A model generated the notes under the pieces. It worked only from the letters and a program-made list of their open reading frames with translations. It did no database searches and was not told where the DNA came from. From assembly GCF_015352975.1 (NCBI RefSeq), contig NZ_JACYIZ010000001.1:1-64000 (forward strand): 64,000 nt of DNA, given 5' to 3'. The position numbers and the translations under genes were made by a program. The stretch comes from Aestuariimicrobium ganziense. GTDB lineage: Bacteria; Actinomycetota; Actinomycetes; Propionibacteriales; Propionibacteriaceae. Position 1 is the first letter of the stretch. Each line of letters begins with the position of its first letter. Below are positions 6,756-14,833 of the stretch, piece after piece.

Positions 6756-8309
6756 TCACGGCTTGGCACGACGCAGTACCGGGGGAGTGAGCCGCTGTGC
6801 GGTCAGCAGGCCGTGCATCGGAACGGTCCAGAGGTCATGGCCTCGACCGCCCCACTGCGCCAGAAGGTGGTTGGCGGCCAGGAACCCGGTGGTGGCGGCC
6901 CGCTCCATCAGCGCCACCGGCAAATCGGTGCGGACCCAGTCGCCGGCCAGCGTGACCGTGGGCCACGGCGTCTCGACCCCAGGTCTGCGCGCCCACGGTT
7001 CGGGGGTGACGAGGGTGCAGTCGTCCTGGACCAGGACTTCGCGGTGCAGGATGTTCGTCAGGCGTGTCTCGGGGTAGGCGCGATGCAGTTCCTGCAGCAG
7101 CTCGTCGACCAACTGGTCGCGTCGTTGTGGATTCTCCATCAGGTCCCCGGCACAGGCATAGGCGTGCAGCTCCACCACCGAACCTGTGTGCTCCGCGGCC
7201 CACTGCGCCGCGCCACGCTCGAAGCGTTCGAGCAGCGAGACGTTGTCCAACGGGCCGTATCCGGCGGTCCCCAGGAATGCTGGGCGATCGGCGTCAACCA
7301 GACGGTCGAGCCAGAGCCTCACGACGACGAACGGCGGAGCGTTGCGGGTTGCCCCCACGCGCTCGCGCCACTCCACGACCTCGTGGTCGTCGCCGGGGAT
7401 GGACGCGCACAAGCGGCGGGCGACGCGGGGATCCGTGGCGATGGTCACGGCGTCGGCGGCATGGTCGCCGTGATCGGTGTGGGCGATGATTCCGTCGGGG
7501 CCTGCCTCGATGCCCGTGACCGCCGTGTCTGTGCGGACCTCGACGCCAAGGCGCGTCAGGTGGGCGCCAAGGGGAGCCCACAGGGTGCTGTCGTAGTCAT
7601 CGTCAGGGACGTCGAAGAGCAGGCCCTCGGCCGAGCCCACGAAGTAGGTGTGGAACATCGCCACGAGCTCGCCGGCGGCGAATTGGTAGGGATCGGCGAA
7701 GAAGGAGCGGGCGAAGACCTCCAACGCCAGGTCTCGTGCCTTCTCCGGGAAGCGCAACCGGTCCAGGAAGGCGCCCGCCGACTCACCGTCATAGCGGTCG
7801 TAGGTGCCTGGGAAGTGGACCTGGAGCATCTCGAGCGCGGCGATCTTGTCGACCTTCGCCAGGGCGCGTGCGGAGAAGGCTGGACTGCGGCGGACGAACT
7901 CCAAGACGTTGATCGGCGGTGTGGTGGGCAGGCCGGTGAAGCTGTCCCGGGTGCCGTCCGGACGTTGGACAGGGTAGTCGTCGATGGGAACGAGGCGTTC
8001 GAGGTCGGGGTCAGCCCGGCGAAGCAGCGCTCGCAGGTTGTAGTACTGGCGGAAGAAGGCGTGGAAGCCGCGGCTCATCGTGCGCTGTCTGTCGACGGGC
8101 CAGGACTGCACCCGGCCGCCCAGCCGCGGTCCAGCTTCCAGGAGCGTGACGTGGGCTCCGCGTTCGGCAAGCGCCGTGGCAGCGGCAAGGCCGGCGATGC
8201 CACCTCCCACGACCACCACCGTTCGGTCGTGCACCACGTCATCCCCAGCGCGACCGGGGTGACGCACCGCGTGGCGATCGATGCCCGGTCGGCCGGTTGG
8301 CGGGATCAC
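6756..8309 (-). CDS. crtU: Carotenoid ring desaturase/methyltransferase CrtU
   Basis: Predicted to convert beta-carotene rings to aromatic phi-rings, giving isorenieratene-type pigments. About 517 residues. An FAD-binding fold (VVVVGGGIAGLAAATALAER) is followed by RLGGRV and the hallmark SRGFHAFFRQYYNLRALLRR of CrtU proteins. The C-terminus has the usual FAD motif (LAGDWVRTDLPVALMERAA). The first 28 residues before the FAD fold look non-conserved, so a later start is possible; the annotated ATG overlaps the crtB stop by 4 bases, as elsewhere in this operon. It is the last gene of idi-crtE, crtI, crtB, crtU. Aromatic carotenoids are known from Brevibacterium, Streptomyces and some propionibacteria. 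Confidence 0.88.
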   Translation of the reverse strand: MIPPTGRPGIDRHAVRHPGRAGDDVVHDRTVVVVGGGIAGLAAATALAERGAHVTLLEAGPRLGGRVQSWPVDRQRTMSRGFHAFFRQYYNLRALLRRADPDLERLVPIDDYPVQRPDGTRDSFTGLPTTPPINVLEFVRRSPAFSARALAKVDKIAALEMLQVHFPGTYDRYDGESAGAFLDRLRFPEKARDLALEVFARSFFADPYQFAAGELVAMFHTYFVGSAEGLLFDVPDDDYDSTLWAPLGAHLTRLGVEVRTDTAVTGIEAGPDGIIAHTDHGDHAADAVTIATDPRVARRLCASIPGDDHEVVEWRERVGATRNAPPFVVVRLWLDRLVDADRPAFLGTAGYGPLDNVSLLERFERGAAQWAAEHTGSVVELHAYACAGDLMENPQRRDQLVDELLQELHRAYPETRLTNILHREVLVQDDCTLVTPEPWARRPGVETPWPTVTLAGDWVRTDLPVALMERAATTGFLAANHLLAQWGGRGHDLWTVPMHGLLTAQRLTPPVLRRAKP

Positions 8310-9232
8310 TGTTGCTCCCTACACTTGCTGGGATCAGGGCGCGTGGTCACGCCAGGCGACGCAGAGATGACGTCGCGACCGGCCCAGGCGCGTGCAGCTA
8401 GCGCGGCCTTCTCACGCGTCGGTACGCGGCGGCGTTCGGTGAACACGTCGTAATCGGCCTCCTCGATGCGCACCAGGATGCGGCGGTACAGCTCGAGGGC
8501 AGTTGCCACGCAGCGTCGTGAGGAATCAGGGAGCATGGGGAGGCCAGTTTCTGCCTCACGGTAGAGCTCCCGGTTCCGCTCGATCTGCATCGCCATCAGG
8601 CTGCGCCACTGGGGTGTCACGACCCGTTGCCACGGATCTGCGACGTGGGCGGCCAGTTCGTCGGCCGGGAGGTACACACGTCCGCGGTCCAGGTCCTCTC
8701 CGACATCACGCAGGAAGTTGGTCAGCTGGAAAGCATGCCCGAGCATCCGCGCCGGGTGCCTGGCCTCGGACGTGAGGGGCTCGAGGACCGGAAGCATCAT
8801 TTCCCCGATGACCGCTGCGGAACCCTCCATGTACCCGTCGCGCAGGTCGGGCCATGAGGCCCAGGTCGTCGTGACCAGATCCAGGGCCATCGCGTCGAAG
8901 AAGCGGTCGAAGCATTCCAGATCAGTTCCGCGACGCGTGAGGCTGTCGGCGACGGCGGCCAGCACCGGATCCGGCGACGTCCCCCGGTCAATGGCGTCTC
9001 TGAAGGCGCCGCGGAAGGCGGCCAATCGTTCGGTGGGACTTCCCTCCGGTATCCCGGCGATCTCCCGATCGGGTTCGTCCAAGATGTCGTCGGCCAGACG
9101 ACACAGGGCATAGACCGCGTACACGTCACGCCGTTGCTCCTTCGGCAGCAGCATGGCGCCCCAGTAGTAGGTGGTGCCGTGCTGGCGGGTCAGCGCAGCA
9201 CAGCGACGGTAGCCAGCGGCCAACGCTGTCAT
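8306..9232 (-). CDS. crtB: Phytoene synthase
   Basis: Joins two geranylgeranyl diphosphates head to head to give phytoene. The 308-residue protein has both Asp-rich metal-binding motifs of the squalene/phytoene synthase family: YALCRLADDILDEP (residues 41-54) and the later FLRDVGEDLDRGRVYLPADE. Early residues TYYWGAMLLPKEQRR also match the family. It overlaps crtI upstream and crtU downstream by 4 bases each, so the three are translated as a coupled set. Confidence 0.93.
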   Translation of the reverse strand: MTALAAGYRRCAALTRQHGTTYYWGAMLLPKEQRRDVYAVYALCRLADDILDEPDREIAGIPEGSPTERLAAFRGAFRDAIDRGTSPDPVLAAVADSLTRRGTDLECFDRFFDAMALDLVTTTWASWPDLRDGYMEGSAAVIGEMMLPVLEPLTSEARHPARMLGHAFQLTNFLRDVGEDLDRGRVYLPADELAAHVADPWQRVVTPQWRSLMAMQIERNRELYREAETGLPMLPDSSRRCVATALELYRRILVRIEEADYDVFTERRRVPTREKAALAARAWAGRDVISASPGVTTRPDPSKCREQQ

Positions 9233-10716
9233 CGCAGAGCCTCCAGGATGCGTTGTGCGGCGAGCTTGCCCGAGATCAGCACCATCGGGATCCCGACTCC
9301 CGGAGTGGTTCCAGATCCCGCGAAGGCAAGGCCTGGCACTCGTCGGTCAATGTTCCGGGGCCGGAACGGACCGCTCTGACGCAGGGTGTGTGACAGGGCG
9401 AAGGGCGTCCCGGCGGCCATCCCCTGTGACTGCCAATCCAGCGGGGTCACGAGCTTCTCGGTGCGGATGGCCGTGGGATAGCCTGCCGTCTGCAGGAAGG
9501 ACAGCATCCGCTCACGCATTGCAGGCGCCTCGCGTTCCCAGTCCACGTGCCCAACCTTCAGATTGGGCACTGGTTCCAGGATGTACAGGCTCTGGCAGCC
9601 ATCGGGGGCTGCTGCGGGGTCATGCAGCGACGGGATGGCCACATATCGCGACGGGTCCCTCATGGGTCGCCCGGCGACCATCAGGTCGTCGAAGGCCTCG
9701 TCCCACTGGTCTCCGAAGTGGATGTTGTGGTGAAGGGCTCCGGCGGGGATCTCGGTGCCTTCGACACCGAGGTGCCAGACCACGGCCGACGGCGAGTACT
9801 CACCGTGCCGCGCCACCCAGGGGGCGCGCAGGCCCGGGAGCATGCGCTCGTAGGCAGTGGGCAGATCGGCCGTGACCACCACCGCATCGGCGAACAACTG
9901 CTCCCCATCGTCCAGTACGACCCCGCGGGCTGCTCGACTGGCGTCTCGCAGGATGTGGTCCACTGACGTGGAGTAGCGGATCTGGACGCCGTGCGATTCC
10001 AGGGCTGCGGCCATGGCCTTGGGCACCGCGTGCATGCCGCCTCGTGGGAACCAGACTCCTTGCACCGAATCCATGTAGGTGATGACCGAGTACAGTGCGA
10101 GGGCCTTGGCCGGAGCGAGGCCTGCGTACATGGCCTGGAAGCTGAACAGCTTGTGGAGTCGTTCGTCGTCGAAGCGGCGGTTGACCTCGGGTCCCAGCCT
10201 GGCAAAGGCCCTGAGCCGCACCAGTTTCAGCGCGGCGCTCGGCGAACTGAACAGCGACAGCGGGGAGGAGAAGTTCTTGTCGATGAAGTGCGGCAGTTCG
10301 AGGTCGTTGAGCTTTTGCAGCCAGTCGACGAAGGTGTCGAAGGCTGCGGCGTCCTTGGTCCCGCATTCGCGGGCGATCTCCTCGCGCATGAGCTCGCGGC
10401 CCGGCCGTACGTCAAGGGTGGAACCATCGGCAAAGACGCCGTGGTAGCAGGGGTCCAGCAGGTCGAGTGTGACGTGGTCCTTCACCTGTTCCCCGAGGGC
10501 TGCGAACGCCTCTTGCAGCAGAGAGACCATGGTGAACACGACCGGGCCCGTGTCGAAGCGGAACCCGTCCTGCTCGAGAGTACCGTTGCGTCCGCCCGGG
10601 AAGGACTCCCGCTCGACGATGGTCACCTGGTGGCCGGCTCCCCGCAGGTGCATGGCAGCTGCCAGACCGGCGAGGCCAGCGCCGACGACCACGGTGGTGG
10701 TGCCCATGGCGTTCAT
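9229..10716 (-). CDS. crtI: Phytoene desaturase
   Basis: An FAD enzyme of about 495 residues predicted to desaturate phytoene to lycopene. The N-terminus holds the dinucleotide fold (VVVGAGLAGLAAAMHL), then SFPGGRNGTLEQDGFRFDTG; the C-terminus has the carotenoid desaturase signature around TTPGVGIPMVLISGK. The start is ATG 10716: it overlaps the upstream idi-crtE stop (ATGA) and has GGAGGA 5 bases before it; an in-frame GTG at 10728 lies on that ribosome binding site and is rejected. Confidence 0.93.
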   Translation of the reverse strand: MNAMGTTTVVVGAGLAGLAAAMHLRGAGHQVTIVERESFPGGRNGTLEQDGFRFDTGPVVFTMVSLLQEAFAALGEQVKDHVTLDLLDPCYHGVFADGSTLDVRPGRELMREEIARECGTKDAAAFDTFVDWLQKLNDLELPHFIDKNFSSPLSLFSSPSAALKLVRLRAFARLGPEVNRRFDDERLHKLFSFQAMYAGLAPAKALALYSVITYMDSVQGVWFPRGGMHAVPKAMAAALESHGVQIRYSTSVDHILRDASRAARGVVLDDGEQLFADAVVVTADLPTAYERMLPGLRAPWVARHGEYSPSAVVWHLGVEGTEIPAGALHHNIHFGDQWDEAFDDLMVAGRPMRDPSRYVAIPSLHDPAAAPDGCQSLYILEPVPNLKVGHVDWEREAPAMRERMLSFLQTAGYPTAIRTEKLVTPLDWQSQGMAAGTPFALSHTLRQSGPFRPRNIDRRVPGLAFAGSGTTPGVGIPMVLISGKLAAQRILEALR

Positions 10717-12377
10717 CGGTTCCTCCACGCGATCTGTCCGGCGGCTGCGGTGAGCCCGGCGATGCAGGGCTCCTCGAGTGGTGGCGTCAGCGACGCGACG
10801 GCGCGGTCATGTTCAGAGGTGATCAGCTCCTCCATGCGGCGGCGCACGCCAGCGCGCTCCAAGACCTTGGCGAGGCGAGAAGCTTCCCATTTGCTGAATC
10901 TCTCCGACCCGACCCGTCCGAGCAGGTCTGCATCGCTTCCCTCAAGGACGTCGGCGGCCAGGCTCAGGACCATCGTGGCCTTGCCTTCGACCAGGTCGTC
11001 ACTGGCGGGTTTGCCCGTCACATCCGGGTCCCCCCAGACTCCCAGCAGGTCGTCACGCAAGGCGAAGGCAGTGCCGGCATGCTCGGCGTAGCGTCCAAGG
11101 ACCTCGAGCACTGCGTCGTTGGCGTCCGCGGCCATGGCTCCCAGCTGGAGCGGCCGGTCGATCGTGTAGCACCCCGACTTGAGCCGCGCCACATGGGCGG
11201 CATGGTCGCGGTCCCTGCGCCCTGCTGCTGCACCTGTCAGGTCGGCCCGCTGGCCCACCATGAGCTCGGTGCACAGCTGGTACCAGACGTCCCTCATGGG
11301 CCGAGGTGCCTCTGCCATGATCTGGTCCGCCAGCATGTGCGCCAGGTCGCCCAGGAGAATGGCGATGTTGTTCCCGAAGACGCTGCTGGAGCCCAGGACC
11401 CCGGCATCCTCGTGGTGGCGGCTGGCTGCGATGTGCGCCGCGGGCAGGCCGCGCCGAATCTGCGACTGGTCCATCACGTCATCGTGGATCAGGCCGAAGA
11501 GGTGGAGCAGCTCCAGGGCGGCGGCCGCTCGCACCGCCTGGGCGATCTGCTGACCGCTGGCCGCGCTGCCGCCTCCTGCGAGAAATCCCCACCACACCAT
11601 GGTTGCCCTGAACCTCTTGCCCTTGCCGATCAGGTGCGCGTTCAACATCGCAGGCAGGTCGTCGGACAGCACGTCGAGGCCGACCGCCTGGGCATCCAGG
11701 TGCCATCTCGCGTCCAGGTCGCCCAGCTGCTCCACCAACTCGTCCTCCACAGCTGCCAGGAATGCAGTCAGGTCTACGGGGCAGCATTGCTCGGAGGTCG
11801 GGGTGGGGCCCCTGAGCCGGTCCGCGAGCTGCTCCACCTGGAGCACTGACCAAGGGCTGAACACTTGGGGAGTAGCTGTCACCGCGGCGCGCAGCGCCTC
11901 CCACTCCACCCAGGCCCAGTCCATGACCTCGTCAGGGTCAGGGTTGAGCTCACCCCCGTCGGCACGGGCGACGTAGACGGGGCAGATCTCGTTCTCGACG
12001 ATTCCACCCGCATCGACAGCGCGGTAGCGGAAGTCGGGCAGGACAGGTCTCGGATCATGGATGGCAATGCCCAGTTCTTCGTGGGCCCGTCGACGAACGG
12101 CCTCCCGATCGTCCTCTCCTGGGCGGGGGTGACCGCAGCAGGCATTGGTCCAGACGCCCGGCCAGGTGCTCTTGGTCAGCGCACGACGAGTGATCAGCAC
12201 GCGACCTCGATCGTCCAACAGGTAGCAGGAGAATGCCCTGTGCAAGGGGGTGTTGCTCGTGTGGACGGCATGGCGGGGGGCTGTCCCCACCGGGGTGCCC
12301 TGGTCATCGAGCAGGATGACGAGGTCGTCCACGGCTTGGTCCATCATTGAACCGCTGTTAGTGCTGAGGTCGGTCAT
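10713..12377 (-). CDS. crtE: Fused isopentenyl-diphosphate isomerase and polyprenyl synthase
   Basis: A 554-residue two-domain protein. Residues 1 to about 190 are a type 1 IPP isomerase (Nudix fold) with the catalytic Cys in NACCGHPRPGED (C81) and the Glu in ENEICPV (E130). Residues from about 205 are a trans-prenyltransferase with the first Asp-rich motif LIHDDVMDQSQIRRG (DDVMD at 299-303), the GKGKRFR substrate motif and a second one in FALRDDLLGVWGDP; it should make geranylgeranyl diphosphate. The fusion would pass DMAPP made by the first domain to the second. There is no stop or frameshift between them. First gene of the carotenoid operon, starting 134 bases from the divergent litR. Confidence 0.9.
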   Translation of the reverse strand: MTDLSTNSGSMMDQAVDDLVILLDDQGTPVGTAPRHAVHTSNTPLHRAFSCYLLDDRGRVLITRRALTKSTWPGVWTNACCGHPRPGEDDREAVRRRAHEELGIAIHDPRPVLPDFRYRAVDAGGIVENEICPVYVARADGGELNPDPDEVMDWAWVEWEALRAAVTATPQVFSPWSVLQVEQLADRLRGPTPTSEQCCPVDLTAFLAAVEDELVEQLGDLDARWHLDAQAVGLDVLSDDLPAMLNAHLIGKGKRFRATMVWWGFLAGGGSAASGQQIAQAVRAAAALELLHLFGLIHDDVMDQSQIRRGLPAAHIAASRHHEDAGVLGSSSVFGNNIAILLGDLAHMLADQIMAEAPRPMRDVWYQLCTELMVGQRADLTGAAAGRRDRDHAAHVARLKSGCYTIDRPLQLGAMAADANDAVLEVLGRYAEHAGTAFALRDDLLGVWGDPDVTGKPASDDLVEGKATMVLSLAADVLEGSDADLLGRVGSERFSKWEASRLAKVLERAGVRRRMEELITSEHDRAVASLTPPLEEPCIAGLTAAAGQIAWRNR

Positions 12378-12419
12378 GCGGCTCTCCTGTGCGGGGGTCT
12401 CGCCCGATGCTGTGGGTCT

Positions 12420-12436
12420 CTGTCAGTGCGAGACAG
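12420..12436. promoter_or_regulatory. Dyad in crtE leader
   Basis: CTGTCAGTGCGAGACAG: 5-bp arms with a 7-base centre, just downstream of the predicted crtE transcription start. Possible second binding site for the adjacent regulator. Confidence 0.35.
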
Positions 12437-12449
12437 TAACCTGCTCAGA

Positions 12450-12479
12450 AATCTACGCACTGCAGCGATAGTGGGCAAA
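12450..12479 (-). promoter_or_regulatory. Predicted promoter of idi-crtE
   Basis: On the complementary strand, TTTGCC (12474-12479) and TAGATT (12450-12455) are 18 bases apart. The -35 box overlaps the dyad at 12473-12488, so a protein bound there would block or alter transcription. Confidence 0.45.
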
Positions 12480-12488
12480 CGGGTGCCC
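12473..12488. promoter_or_regulatory. Candidate LitR/CarH operator
   Basis: GGGCAAACGGGTGCCC: a 5-bp perfect dyad with a 6-base centre. It covers the -35 box of the crtE promoter and lies about one helical turn upstream of the litR -10 box, so one site could control both directions. Binding by the MerR-type regulator is inferred from position. Confidence 0.45.
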
Positions 12489-12499
12489 AGAAGTCTTGA

Positions 12500-12505
12500 T
12501 AAAAT
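12500..12505 (+). promoter_or_regulatory. -10 box of litR (leaderless start)
   Basis: TAAAAT ends 6 bases before the litR ATG. With a start of transcription about 7 bases downstream, the message would begin at or next to the ATG, so litR is probably leaderless. There is no ribosome binding site in this gap. Confidence 0.5.
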
Positions 12506-12511
12506 TCCCGC

Positions 12512-13453
12512 ATGGAGACGCCGCCCGCCCGCGACCTGAGCATCGGTGACGTGGCTGCTGCTGCGGGGATCAGTGCCTCGACGCTGCGCTCATGGGAGGT
12601 GCGGTACCAATTGGTCGACCCGATTCGGTCGGAGGGCCTTACCCGTCGCTACACCCAGGCGCAGTTGGAGACCGTCCGCACGATGAAACACCTGGTGGAC
12701 TCCGGGCTGCCCGCGCGCAAGGCCGCAGCGATGCTGCAGAAGGCGCCGCTCGCCAACTCCCGACTCGCCCTGTCGGGGCCGCTCGACGACCCACTGCTCC
12801 TGGTGCGCCACTCGACCGCGCCGGCGCAGTTGCGACGGGTGATCGACGAGGTCTTCGCCTCTGCGCCGTTCGAGACGGTCCTGTCCACCTGGCTCATGCC
12901 CAACCTGCGCAACGTCGGCCACGCATGGGCGGAAGGGCACTTGGACATTGCCACCGAACATCTCATCAGCATCCAGATCCGCCACAAGCTCGGGACGTTG
13001 CTCGACGCACTGCCCTCCGACGGACCACGGGTGCTGGTGGGCCTACCGGCCGCCGCCCGGCACGAGATCCCATCGCTCGCCCTGGCCATCTGCCTGCGCC
13101 GCAGACACGTTGATGCCCAGTTCCTGGGAGCTGACACCCCCGATGAGAGCTGGGCATCCGCCTGCGACATGTTCGCGCCCCGGGCCATCGTGCTGGGCAC
13201 GCTCATGCGGGCGGACACGCACAGTGCGGCGTCGGCGATCCAAGCCTGTGCTGGCCGGGTGCCACTGATGTTCGTCGGGGGGCCGCAGATGCCCAAGACG
13301 AAAGTGGCCACCCAGCTTCCCCAGGATATCCCGATGGCGGCGGACGTCATCGCCTCCGCCCTTGCCAGCTGGTCCCGCCCTCTGCACAACACGAGCGCTG
13401 CAGAACCCGAGTCCCCGCAATCCACCAGTCAACAGCTCAGGAGCCACCAGTGA
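12512..13453 (+). CDS. litR: MerR-family B12-binding photoreceptor regulator, LitR/CarH type
   Basis: A 313-residue regulator. Residues 9-75 are a MerR HTH (LSIGDVAAAAGISASTLRSW, then RRYTQAQLETV). Residues about 95-165 form the helix bundle with the Trp-x9-Glu-His motif seen in CarH (W139, E149, H150 in WAEGHLDIATEH). Residues about 170-300 are a cobalamin-binding fold with a His (H184 in ARHEIPSLAL) at the place of the lower axial ligand; CarH normally has HELG here, so IP replaces LG. In CarH and LitR, adenosylcobalamin-bound protein represses carotenoid genes in the dark and light releases it. The divergent position beside idi-crtE supports that role. A coupled GTG frame overlaps its stop but is cut off by the second IS. 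Confidence 0.88.
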   Translation: METPPARDLSIGDVAAAAGISASTLRSWEVRYQLVDPIRSEGLTRRYTQAQLETVRTMKHLVDSGLPARKAAAMLQKAPLANSRLALSGPLDDPLLLVRHSTAPAQLRRVIDEVFASAPFETVLSTWLMPNLRNVGHAWAEGHLDIATEHLISIQIRHKLGTLLDALPSDGPRVLVGLPAAARHEIPSLALAICLRRRHVDAQFLGADTPDESWASACDMFAPRAIVLGTLMRADTHSAASAIQACAGRVPLMFVGGPQMPKTKVATQLPQDIPMAADVIASALASWSRPLHNTSAAEPESPQSTSQQLRSHQ

Positions 13454-13512
13454 ACAACCCGTCCGACGCGGTCACCACGACACATCCCCTCGCCCCATGA
13501 CGCACTTCCCCT
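13450..13512 (+). pseudogene. Possible 5' remnant of a gene cut by the second IS
   Basis: A GTG overlaps the litR stop (GTGA at 13450-13453) and opens a frame VNNPSDAVTTTHPLAP that ends at a TGA 12 bases before the IS end. The overlap is the style of coupling seen throughout this cluster, so a gene once followed litR. The frame is short, and I cannot say what it encoded. Confidence 0.25.
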
Positions 13513-13536
13513 TGAACCGCCCCGGGGTGTCCGGAG
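13513..13536 (+). repeat. Left terminal inverted repeat of second IS
   Basis: TGAACCGCCCCGGGGTGTCC begins the element; it pairs with the copy at 14810-14833 with two mismatches. Confidence 0.85.
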
Positions 13537-13551
13537 ACTTGGTTTGGTGGC

Positions 13552-14466
13552 TCAGGCGGTGAGCTTGAGCCGATGGTAGTGCAGGTCCTCGGCCTGCATC
13601 GGAGCCAGGTCGTCGAGTGCCTCGTGGGGACGGAGGGTGTTGTAGAAGTCGACCCAGCGCAGGGTCTCGAGCTCGACGTGCTCGACACTGCGCCAGGGGC
13701 CCTCCGGCCGGATCAACTCCGCTGTGAACAGCCCGATCGTGGACTCGGCCAGGGCATTGTCGTAGGGGTCGTGGTTCGACCCGACCGACGGATCCACGCC
13801 GGCCTCGACCAGCCGTTGAGTGAGGGCGAAACTGACGTATTGCGACCCGGCGTCGCTGTGGTGGACCAGCACCGTGAAGCTGGTGATGCCTTGCTGTTTG
13901 CGTGACCACAGGGCCTGCTCCAACGCGTCGAGGACCAAGTCGGTGGTCATGATGCGCGTTGCCGCCCGCCAGCCCACGATCCTGCGACTGAACACGTCGA
14001 TCACGAACGCGACGTAGACCATCCCCGACCACGTCGGGACATAGGAGAAGTCCGCGACCCACAACCGGTTGGGCCGAGCCGCCCAGAACCCCCGGTCGAC
14101 CAGGTCCGCCGGCCGCGGTGTCCCGTCCGAGGGCATGGGCTTGAACCTGCGCCGCCGCGTTGCGCCCTGCCAGCCTTGGGCGCGGTAGAGCCGCTCGATG
14201 GTGCAGCGGGCCACGTCATGGCCTTGCGAGCGCAGGAAGATCCACATCTTGCGCACACCGAAGCGGGTCAGGAAGCGGTTCGACTCGCGCAGCTGGCGCA
14301 TCAGCTCGACCAGCTGCTGGTCCCGACGGGCCCGGGCCGAGGACCGGCGTTGGCGGGCCTCGTAGTAGCTGCTCGGGGCGATCTGGTAGCCGTGCTCACG
14401 CAGGACCTTGCAGATCGGCTCGACCCCGAAACGGTCACGCTGGGCGTCGACGAAATCGACTAGTAC
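13552..14466 (-). CDS. IS3-family transposase OrfB (DDE)
   Basis: About 304 residues from the point where OrfA and OrfB frames overlap. Layout: HTH-like N-terminus (DAQRDRFGVEPICKVLREHG), then the rve integrase core with all three acidic residues: Asp in WVADFSYVPTW, Asp in VHHSDAGSQY, and Glu in NALAESTIGLF. It ends with the usual LRPHEALDDLAPMQAE segment. The frame has no ATG at its head and is open upstream across OrfA, as expected for a product made by -1 frameshifting from OrfA. Because OrfA is itself broken, this copy probably needs help in trans to move. Confidence 0.85.
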   Translation of the reverse strand, partial: VLVDFVDAQRDRFGVEPICKVLREHGYQIAPSSYYEARQRRSSARARRDQQLVELMRQLRESNRFLTRFGVRKMWIFLRSQGHDVARCTIERLYRAQGWQGATRRRRFKPMPSDGTPRPADLVDRGFWAARPNRLWVADFSYVPTWSGMVYVAFVIDVFSRRIVGWRAATRIMTTDLVLDALEQALWSRKQQGITSFTVLVHHSDAGSQYVSFALTQRLVEAGVDPSVGSNHDPYDNALAESTIGLFTAELIRPEGPWRSVEHVELETLRWVDFYNTLRPHEALDDLAPMQAEDLHYHRLKLTA

Positions 14467-14782
14467 CTGCCGGGGCGGTCGAGCTCCGCCGCGAAGAAGG
14501 CCGAGGCCGCCTTCAAGATCTCGTTCGCGCGGCGCAACGCTGCGTTCTCCCGCTTCAGCCGTTTCAACTCGGCCGACTCCTGGCTTGTCACCCCAGGGCG
14601 GACACCCTGGTCGATCTCGGCCTGGCGCAGCCACTTGCGCAACGTCTCGGGCGAAGTGATCCCCAACTTGGCGGCCACCGACTTGATCGCGGCGACTCAG
14701 TCTCGTGCTCCTCGCGGGACTCCATCACCAGCCGGACAGCCCGCTGGCGCAACTCGGGCGGGTACTTCGAAGGACGTGCCAT
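14460..14782 (-). pseudogene. IS3-family OrfA, frameshifted
   Basis: The start MARPSKYPPELRQRAVRLVM and the end (AAKLGITSPETLRKWLRQAE then SAELKRLKRENAALRRANEI) are the two halves of one OrfA, but they are in different frames. The break is near 14695, where relatives have a few more bases after the HETE codons. The helix-turn-helix and the leucine zipper region are both recognisable. A sequencing error would give the same picture. Confidence 0.75.
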
Positions 14783-14809
14783 GAGAGTGATCCTTTCAAC
14801 GAATTCACT

Positions 14810-14833
14810 CTCCGGACATGCCGGGGCGGTTCA
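14810..14833 (-). repeat. Right terminal inverted repeat of second IS
   Basis: On the complementary strand it reads TGAACCGCCCCGGCATGTCC, matching the left end in 22 of 24 positions. The 3' gene fragment starts on the next base. Confidence 0.85.

Larger units (their letters stand above)
13513..14833 (-). mobile_element. IS3-family insertion sequence, second copy type
   Basis: A 1,321-bp element with 24-bp terminal inverted repeats that differ at two positions (13513-13536 and 14810-14833, outer sequence TGAACCGCCCCGG). It carries OrfA and OrfB of the IS3 family. OrfB keeps its DDE triad, but OrfA has a frameshift. The 3-bp flanks are CCT and GGT, which are not a direct duplication, and the gene on the right is missing its 5' part. 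This suggests a deletion or recombination event at the element after it first inserted. It is unrelated in sequence to the element at 202-1489. Confidence 0.88.

Noticed and set aside
6732..8453. Long open frames opposite crtU and other genes (for example 573 codons here)
   Set aside because: They are antisense frames of high-GC genes, with the usual Arg/Gly/Val-rich composition and no family match.
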